From NCBI RefSeq assembly GCF_028640845.1, contig NC_080546.1:57113409-57177408 (forward strand): DNA of 64,000 nucleotides, given 5' to 3'. Source of the DNA: Ahaetulla prasina (taxonomy: Eukaryota; Chordata; Lepidosauria; Squamata; Colubridae). Within the stretch, counting starts at the first letter, position 1. Each line of letters begins with the position of its first letter. The notes below the pieces were generated by a model that saw only the letters and a list, made by a program, of their open reading frames with translations, was not told where the DNA came from and made no database searches. Positions 56,802 to 64,000 of this stretch are shown in pieces. A program made the translations under genes and the position numbers.

Positions 56802-59800
56802 AGGTTACAAAGCACTTGAATAATGCCAATGCAACATGGATTCTGTGTGAAAATTTACTGACACTACACAGAAATAACTCCTCTGTTCTGTGAAATCAAC
56901 TGCTTTATAACAAGCCTCAAGCTAAATCTTTAAGACATGTGAATAATATAAATATCAAGATATTGCATTTAAACTAGTATATAAGAACTAAATCAAAAAT
57001 CAATACTGTACTTGTTTTAGACTGTATAAAATGCCACCCAAGTTTGTCCTTTTGAGCCCAATGGATCTACTTCCAAGTAAGCGTAAGCATACACTCTAAC
57101 CAAGCCCCAATGAACCGGGCTGGCCAGCTTTAAAATTGAACAATACTATATGGCTTCAATAGCAACTTTTCTTTTATCTCATACAGTGTCTACCATCTTG
57201 ACATCAGTATACTAAAAACTTATTTAGTTGAAATATGGATTCAATTACTGCCATAGTACTCAGAAACCTAAATAACATATGAAACAGACTGTCCATAAAA
57301 ATTACTAAAATTATATCTAGGAAATATACTATTGATGCTATAGAATGCTAATTTCCCACTTAAATTGGTCTCTGAAATGAATTTTTCCATTAGGCTTGCA
57401 AAATTAGAACTGCAAAAAACAAGAATGATTTCCCTAAGGGCTCAATTTCTTGTAGATACAATAAGCTTTAAAACTAAATAAGACGTTACCTAGAACACAG
57501 CAGAAATGTTTAGCTCATTACATGAACAGTATCAGGCTTTGTGAAGTTGCTTTTTGAAAATTTAACCCACTATAAGAAACTGGCTCCAGTTTCCTATTCC
57601 CGGTATGAAAGATTCTTTCTTGGTCGAAAGAGAATTGGTAGAGGAAAGCAAACTACAGATATGAAGGATTTAGAAATAGATTTGAGAGTGGAAATGATTA
57701 TCTGTGTTACATATCCTGAGCTGCATAATTTTAAAATACAGGAGTGGTTCTTTCCACATTCAAAGCTAGTATGCAACTTCCATTTTACACGGACTTAATC
57801 TAACTGCTGTAGGCTAGACCAGAAAAATGCAACACTGGATCTGGTGTAGCATTAATTTCCTTGCATTATAGAAAAGACATTATGGTAGTCAGAAAAAGGA
57901 GCAGGTAGTCCCCAGGTTAAGAATGTTCAACTTAGAGAGAACCCTTGATATAAATGGGGTTGCCTGTTACAAAATGACAGATAACTGACCTGTTACAAAT
58001 ATTTAAAATGGTGGATGGATGGCCAGCAAATTGGTGGACAATGTTCTTTTTCCTTGATCCAATGAACCACTGAAGCCACCTAATGTTTTCATGAGTGTAT
58101 ATTTTTAATATAGTCTACAGCCTGTTTTCAGCATTGCCACAGCCTTGCTGAAAGCATTGCCACAGCTTCTGTTTTTCTTCAGATTAAGGAAGGAGACTAC
58201 TATCTGCCATTGGGTTTGATCACTTTGTCTTCAGAATGGTGAGAGATTGAGTTACAATGGGTTATCCTTGAATTGGGCTTGGTGGAAGTCTGCTTCCCCT
58301 CTAACTCAGTTTTAAGAGAGAACACTTGAAGTTATAAGTTTAAACTTCACACAAAAAAGTTTGGAAACAAGTTTGTTCTTGTTCATTCCTGATGCTCAAT
58401 GATTTGTTCCAACTTAAATACAAATTTGGGTTAAAAACATTGCTAAGGAATGAAGCATTGAAAAGCTTAAAAGCATAGAAAAACACTAGACCTCTGACTT
58501 TTGAACTTTCCTGAAATTACTTGCTAAAAAAAACTCTCAGGATCTGAGCATAAACAACTGAACTTGTAAGCAAATTATACATGTATTGATATTTTAAGTA
58601 TAGACATATAATACTCTATCTCATCTTCTGTTTAGTTTGCTCTAAATCATGGGTGTCACATGTGTCACATGACATATCATGATATTTTTTTTGCCTTTGA
58701 GGAGCCGGGGTGGGCATGGCCTGCACATGAAGCATCCGGCCCACGGGCCTCCAATGACACCCCTGGTCTAAATAGTTTCTTACTTCTTTTTAAAGAATCA
58801 CTACCATGGTTTAAGCAAATTTAACTTGTTTCCCATATTCAAAATCCCAAGACAAATGAATGGGAAAATTTATTATTTGTTCGTAGTATATAGTTTAGCT
58901 TCTGAATATAACTAATTGTTTCCATGTAAGACACACATAACACGTAATGCTAGCTCCTTACTTCTTTAACTAGTATAGTTATCACAATATAGTGATAGAA
59001 TCTGAGAACATTTAACTCACATCCCCATGTTTTGCATCTCTGCTCTATGTGACCAGAGATCCCAATAGGCAAGATGAAAAGAAAGCAATTTCCCAGCTCA
59101 AACTTGCCCACATAACTGATTTTTTTCTCCTAAATCATCTATATAAATTATAAGCCTTCAAATCACAAGCATTTTGCATTTTATACTCATATAAAATTTT
59201 ATTTTAAGATCAATTTCTATCAAATCTGGGTATAGCTTATGCCTTTTTAAACTGAAGTTCAATATTTCTGCAGATAGGCTGTAGAAAGTTATCTTAGTGC
59301 TTAATCATGTATAATCAGCTTTTGAACATATAGAGCAAGCAGCTAATACCATCATAACAGTTTTAAAAGCCTATACAAGAAAGTTAGACTATTAGCTCTA
59401 TATAAAATTAACAAATGATATATGTCTGTGATTTCTTTCCAATTAGTGCTCCTCAAATTTGTTGAATTAAATCTTAGGAATTCGCAGGCTTGAACTTTCA
59501 ATGGAATAAAATCCCCAAATAATATTTCCAGTCATGTAATTTCTCTAATTCAGAATGTTTACATTACTACAGGACTTGTTACTTGTTTAGGACAGTGCAG
59601 AACCTCATGCAAATAAATGTTAAGAAAAGGAAACTTAAACAAATCCCAAAATGAAAAAGAATACATGCTTCAAAAGCCACAATAAAGCATCCCTATTCCT
59701 ATCAGAATGTACAGTGCTTGAATGAAACTAAGGTAGTAATGAAAAACAAATAAGTATGATTGGGATGTGGATTTTGGATAGTTAACTGACAAAATTGGCT

Positions 59801-61204
59801 AGTATATTTTGTGTTTTCTGATCTGGAGGATTTTCTTTTTCTTATGATGAGGCAGAATGTAGTCTAATTTAGGATAGTTTTCCTCCAAGTAGTTATATTT
59901 TGTAAGATTGGAATGAGGCTAATATTATTTAGCAGGAAGATTAGCATTCAGAAATAAGAACTATAATTTTGGCACATTTGCTATATAGAGCACTACTACA
60001 GGTGAAAACATAAGTCTACAGCAGTACCTAAAACAATTTTCATTAGGCATTTAATAAACTTTAAAGGAGAGAATATTCTACATATATGCCTCATTCTGAT
60101 CACAATAATACCAAAATGCCAAAACACAAGTTCTGTCCTTTCATATTTGAGCTATAATATCTCACACAAATTCCTCAATAATCAAGTTTTCAATTTGATA
60201 TTTTGATGCATATTCCATATTCCATGCCTCCCTTTCTGCCTGTAAATGCCCATGACACCAGAAAAGAAGCCAAAATCGTACCCAAGCAACTGCAAAATGG
60301 CAAAACTCTGTAATTTTTGACATACACAATAAAAAATTAATACAATTATCTTAAGTCATCATACACTATATACTGGTTCCAAATTGTTCAGATCTTACAC
60401 ATCATAAATAAAACAACCTGGTTCAGTGGACAATTAGTAGCTAATGACACTTTCTAAACTATCCTCAGCTTTCAGATGAAATGCAGCCAGACACTTTTGT
60501 GAATTAAAAAAAAACTTGATACTTAACTAGCACATTGGCAAAACAAGACAGGTAGAAATAATCAGTAACTCTCAAAAAGAAAACAGCTTTTTATCCATTA
60601 CATTTCTTTTGCAAGAGAAAAATATGTAAGAATTTGAATCTTGCTCTCCATGCAAAGACAGATTGCATTTGAACAAACATTTCATCACACAGGAATAATA
60701 AAAAAGGTTTTTTCACATACTGGTTTATCACATGGCATTTTTAACATTTCCTTTAATGTATTTTTAAATGTGTCTAATTATAATGTTGAGAACTAGTTTA
60801 GTATAGGGTATTTAAGGCACCAGGCTAGAGAATGCAAATTCTCTTCTTACTAATGCAACAAAAATCTTAGATGCATACTTATTCCTTTTTAAACCTGGCA
60901 TACTCGAAAATACTAAGAAATGATATACAACCAGACAAAATCCACACACAAAAATCTTTGCACAAGCACCATTACATGATACATATTTTAATCTCCCTAC
61001 CCCACTAAAAGTTGCAAACCCTTGTTGATAAAATGCCAGGATACTGCTTTCACTGTATCTTCCCCCCCCCCCCCTGATATATATGAGGGAGTTCCCAACT
61101 CCAGTATGATTGATAGTGAGATTTCACCCCTCAAGTTGGGTTCCAGACCAGAGGAACCAGCAAAAGGGCAACCAAATACGCTCTCCCTCACCAGCTTTTC
61201 TGGG
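56802..61204. other. Intron between the untranslated exon and coding exon 1 of WDR17
   Basis: AT-rich DNA. The segment starting CAGGTAGTCCCCAGGTTAAG at 57,902 resembles one end of a mariner-type MITE, but no matching second end was found. A (C)11 run lies at 61,064-61,074. The frame at 57,541-57,798 has no recognised domain. Confidence 0.45.
58648..58765. mobile_element. hAT-type MITE (GGGTGTCA ends)
   Basis: It begins CATGGGTGTCAC and ends TGACACCCCTG. Flanks CTCTAAAT and GTCTAAAT are an 8-bp target duplication with one change. It is related to the copy at 62,881-63,015. Confidence 0.7.
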
Positions 61205-61405
61205 TACCTCCGATGACTGCTTGTTTCCGCTTCGCTCCTGCACCTGGGTCTCCCTCTTCTCGCCTTGGCTGTTTCTACTCCCGGCCGGCTCCCACCTGCC
61301 CGAAGGGAGGCATTGGCAGCCGCGCCGGGGCTCCCGAGTCAACCTGCACACGAAGAAGAAAGGCGGCCTGCCAAGGACAGGCAGCTGTCGCACAGAACTA
61401 ACCTC

Positions 61406-61419
61406 GTTTCCCCGGCAAC
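61406..61419. promoter_or_regulatory. RFX X-box motif
   Basis: The sequence GTTTCCCCGGCAAC fits the palindromic RFX consensus GTNNCC-N2-RGNAAC at every fixed position. On the minus strand it reads GTTGCCGGGGAAAC. RFX factors drive ciliary genes in vertebrates. Its place in the core of the WDR17 CpG-rich promoter suggests ciliary or testis/retina regulation; this is inference from a single motif. Confidence 0.6.
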
Positions 61420-61484
61420 GCTCTGATCCCGCCTCTACCTAGCCGCTTATCAGCTTCTCACCGGGAGGAGGACAGGCCCGCGGC

Positions 61485-61496
61485 TGATGACATCAT
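61485..61496. promoter_or_regulatory. CRE-like palindrome TGATGACATCAT
   Basis: A near-palindromic site containing TGACATCA, one base from the CREB/ATF consensus TGACGTCA, lies about 70 bp from the X-box. The CG-to-CA change is what CpG decay would give. Functional status is unknown. Confidence 0.35.
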
Positions 61497-61560
61497 CTTG
61501 ATGGACATTAGAGGCGGGGCGTGGGAATAAAGCGCCGAAGTAACGGAAAGGAAGATGGTC

Positions 61561-62880
61561 TTAGGGTAGCAAACGTTGTATCGGAGGTTCCAGATTTAAT
61601 GTTTGGGCGCCGGGGAACATTTTGGGTTTGCGCGGTTTTAACTGACTTTGCCTTTCTTTTGAAAATCATTGTTGAAAAGAAGGTTGCACCTGCTTGGAGT
61701 TAGTTCTAATAACAATCCTTCCAATCACGCTTGGTTACTATGTGAATAGATCGTGACGCTTTAGTGTATGATCCAGATGCAGTTTGCCTGATTGCCTCCT
61801 GAGACTGTTTCAGTTTATAGCCCTAAGCTTTCCAGCTGTTCGCTCATCCGAGTAATAACTAGGTCTGATCCTTCTTAATCACAAGAAAACCAAGTCGGGT
61901 AGATGCTGTGACAGGGATTAATTCACCCATCGAGCTATGATAGCAATTATTTTCAGTGGTGGATTATATTTTTATAGCCAATTTTAGCCTGCTAACGTGT
62001 TGTCAATTTATTGGGTTTACTAGATGGCCTGTTCCTTGCATTCATGGCCATGGCAGCTCAGCCTCTTCTCCCTAGGTGTACCAAAGCTGGTGACAGTCTA
62101 GGAGCTGTCTCTGTCTACCTCCATCCATGTACTGACAATCAATTGGTGAAAGCTGCCTCATTTCCCAGGTGTCTTGACAATCGGATGGTTTCCCTATATG
62201 AAAATGGATTCTCCAAAAGTCAAGTGATAACAAAAGTAGTGGCGAGAGCATTAAATTTCAGAAAACTGACAGATGTGTGGTTTTTGACCATGAGTCCTAT
62301 GTGCGCAAGTAATACATAAAGAAAAATGAACTGTGAATAGGAAGTAAAATAATAATCAAAAATGAGACTAAACTAGGCTTCTAATCCTTTAATTCTCTAA
62401 GAGTTCTATTTAAATATATTTTGATCAACGAATTACTGTTAAAGATATATATGGACAAAGGGGGTAGGTTATTGATTTGGATAATCCTTATCTTTCCTGA
62501 ATCTTTAGGTAACCACAATTATAAAAAGTTGAAGAAACATTGAGTTAGTATAATCAGACTGGGATTAGGGAGAACTATGTTCAAATTCCACTTGACTACC
62601 AACATCACTAAGCATCTAAAGATTGGCTGCTAGCCTAATTCACATAACATGTGACTTTAATAGGCTTATCTTCCTTTAGTTTAAAAATTGTGTGAACTCA
62701 GTATGGGGTTAGTAGAACATGATTTACAGGTGGTTGTTTTGAACAAATCCAGCCAACTAGATTGTTTAACAAAGTATAGTTAAACAACTCATAGTTTTAT
62801 CTGTTGATAATCAAGCTAGTTGTTGAGGGTATAGAAGGAAAGGCAGAATCTTGATATATATTATGCTGAACTCCTTACAG
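61561..62880. other. Region upstream of WDR17, nothing recognised
   Basis: Intergenic sequence just upstream of the CpG-rich promoter. The open stretch at 62,011-62,319 has no recognised domain. If the promoter is bidirectional, a plus-strand transcript could begin here, but no exon is evident. Confidence 0.45.
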
Positions 62881-63015
62881 CAGGGCTGTCAAACTCATGG
62901 CCTATGGGCTGGATGCGTCATGCACTGGCCACACCCATGCCTGGTTCAGCGAAGGGGAAAAAAGTTGTGATACGTCATGTGATGCCACCATGACAACATG
63001 AGTTTGACACCCCTG
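62881..63015. mobile_element. hAT-type MITE with perfect 8-bp target duplication
   Basis: It begins CAGGGCTGTCAAACTC and ends GAGTTTGACACCCCTG, inverted repeats of 16 bp with one mismatch or so. CCTTACAG is repeated exactly at 62,873-62,880 and 63,016-63,023. Confidence 0.92.
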
Positions 63016-63023
63016 CCTTACAG

Positions 63024-63890
63024 GAATGCTGGGACACAATTGTCATAAATAAATACCATTTCATATAGCTTACATAAAGGTGCATGTCCCATAATGATTA
63101 TAGGAAATGTTGTTAGTTACTCTTCACTAGTGTTAGATTTTGTAGAATATGTACAGAGCAAGCACATGCTTGAGCATCACAGAACTCCTAAAAGGATAAT
63201 GCAAATGAAAAGCGTTATATCTAAAAAGAAGACACACTAAAATAAGATTTACACAATATGCTAAGCCAAGATATTCTTGTTTGGTTTAACTCACTAATTC
63301 AGTTTTATCCAGTTATCTCATTTGCAAGTGCAGTCTTGAAACTAAATGAAAAAATGGATTGTGAATTTTAATTTAGCATGTTTAATAGCCATTTCGGCTA
63401 TATGGCATTATTTCTTGATGAAATATGTCTTATATCTATTCATTTGTAATTTGATTTTAAGAAAAACAGTGTATAGTTACAAGCAAAGTATAGCTTAGTA
63501 TGAAGTGTGAATACAGCTCTAATTATGTAGCTCAGGTCAATAAGAAGAGATATATTGAACTCAAGGCCATAACCAGAATTGCAGTGCAAAATCTACTTCT
63601 TATGTCCAGCATTTCCACACAAATACAAAAGGGAGGAGTTTGCATAATGACATGACACACGTTTGGTCATTTGGCATGATCATGATTAGGAACAGACACC
63701 TGTATAAAAAGGAAGGCTGGCTGGGATATTATCTGAAAAGTAACAGGGACAGAATTCCTTATTCTAATTGGGTTCAAGAATGATGTCTTAAAACATGCAA
63801 ATCAAAACATTGGTACTGGAAGTTTCTGTTCATGTACGCTATGTTGCTACATTGCTGCCTATATTTAAGTGTATTAAGAAATTTGGTGGA
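63024..63890. other. Intergenic, nothing recognised
   Basis: AT-rich DNA with no repeat or coding frame that I can name. Confidence 0.5.
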
Positions 63891-64000
63891 AGTGATCACA
63901 GAACCATAGAGTTGGAAGAAGCTTCAGAGATCATCAAGTCCAAATCTTTACATATACAGTAGCACTGCAGGATTCGCTATGTAATTCCCAGTACATAACT
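63891..64000 (-). mobile_element. CR1 LINE 3' fragment at window edge
   Basis: The stretch ATCACAGAACCATAGAGTTG then GAAGAAGCTTCAGAGATCAT and CAAGTCCAA is the reverse complement of the widespread amniote CR1 3' region (TTGGACTTGATGATCT...CAACTCTATG). It runs to the window edge. Confidence 0.6.

Larger units (their letters stand above)
61205..61560. promoter_or_regulatory. CpG-rich promoter of WDR17 and probable 5' untranslated exon
   Basis: This is the only CpG-dense, GC-rich stretch outside the gypsy element and the hAT element. It lies about 4.5 kb upstream of the first coding exon of WDR17, where a non-coding exon 1 and promoter are expected. Motifs seen: an RFX X-box at 61406-61419, a CRE-like TGACATCA at 61488-61495 and a GGGGCG box near 61516. 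No TATA box is evident. Candidate minus-strand donors such as GAG|GTTAGT (near 61402) and CTG|GTGAGG (near 61192) exist but I cannot choose between them. A bidirectional promoter is possible. Confidence 0.75.

Noticed and set aside
57541..57798. Plus-strand frame in the 5' intron
   Set aside because: No family recognised, no splice context, and AT-rich codon use like random intron DNA.
62011..62319. Plus-strand open frame of about 100 codons upstream of WDR17
   Set aside because: No recognisable domain and no ATG at its first codon; composition as the surrounding noncoding DNA. A bidirectional first exon cannot be excluded but is not supported.

Overview
The window is a piece of a squamate reptile genome, most likely an advanced snake. 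The evidence is intron/exon structure with standard GT-AG sites, an AT-rich background, Sauria-type SINEs, L2, CR1/L3, L1, R4-like and Penelope-like retroelements, and L3 LINE tails that carry AATAG microsatellites, a trait reported from snakes. No bacterial, CRISPR or operon feature is present.

One host gene dominates: WDR17 (WD repeat protein 17) on the minus strand. A CpG-rich promoter lies at about 61.2-61.56 kb. I could place 18 coding exons between 56,779 (start codon) and 7,539. Their phases fit throughout and together give 866 codons plus 2 bases, about two thirds of the roughly 1,320-residue vertebrate protein. They cover the N-terminus, the WD40 propeller region and the start of the C-terminal helical region. 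The remaining exons must lie left of the window. One intron, after the exon at 14,793-14,957, uses a GC donor.

The rest is introns filled with nested mobile elements. 1-7.35 kb, beyond the last visible exon, is a stack: an L2 copy (minus), then an R4-like LINE (minus) cut by an L2 (plus), a hAT MITE and an L1 with a 17-bp target duplication. 26.6-42.8 kb is the largest intron. It holds a CR1-like LINE (minus) split by a Ty3/gypsy Sushi-type chromovirus element (plus, 30,901-36,081), then L3 LINEs, SINEs and a Penelope-like element split by a hAT MITE. 43.7-46.0 kb is a 2.3-kb hAT element with perfect 8-bp target duplications. It contains what looks like the first coding exon of alanine aminotransferase 2 (GPT2), with a SINE inserted beside it. 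53.5-55.0 kb is an older L3 LINE split by another hAT MITE. 61.6-64 kb is upstream intergenic DNA with a hAT MITE and a CR1 fragment at the edge.

The most unusual items are the GPT2 exon fragment inside the hAT element; a complete-looking -1 frameshift signal (G GGA AAC, 7-nt spacer, 9-bp stem) at the gag end of the chromovirus; a full-consensus RFX X-box in the WDR17 promoter; and a series of L3 LINE tails showing microsatellite seeding.
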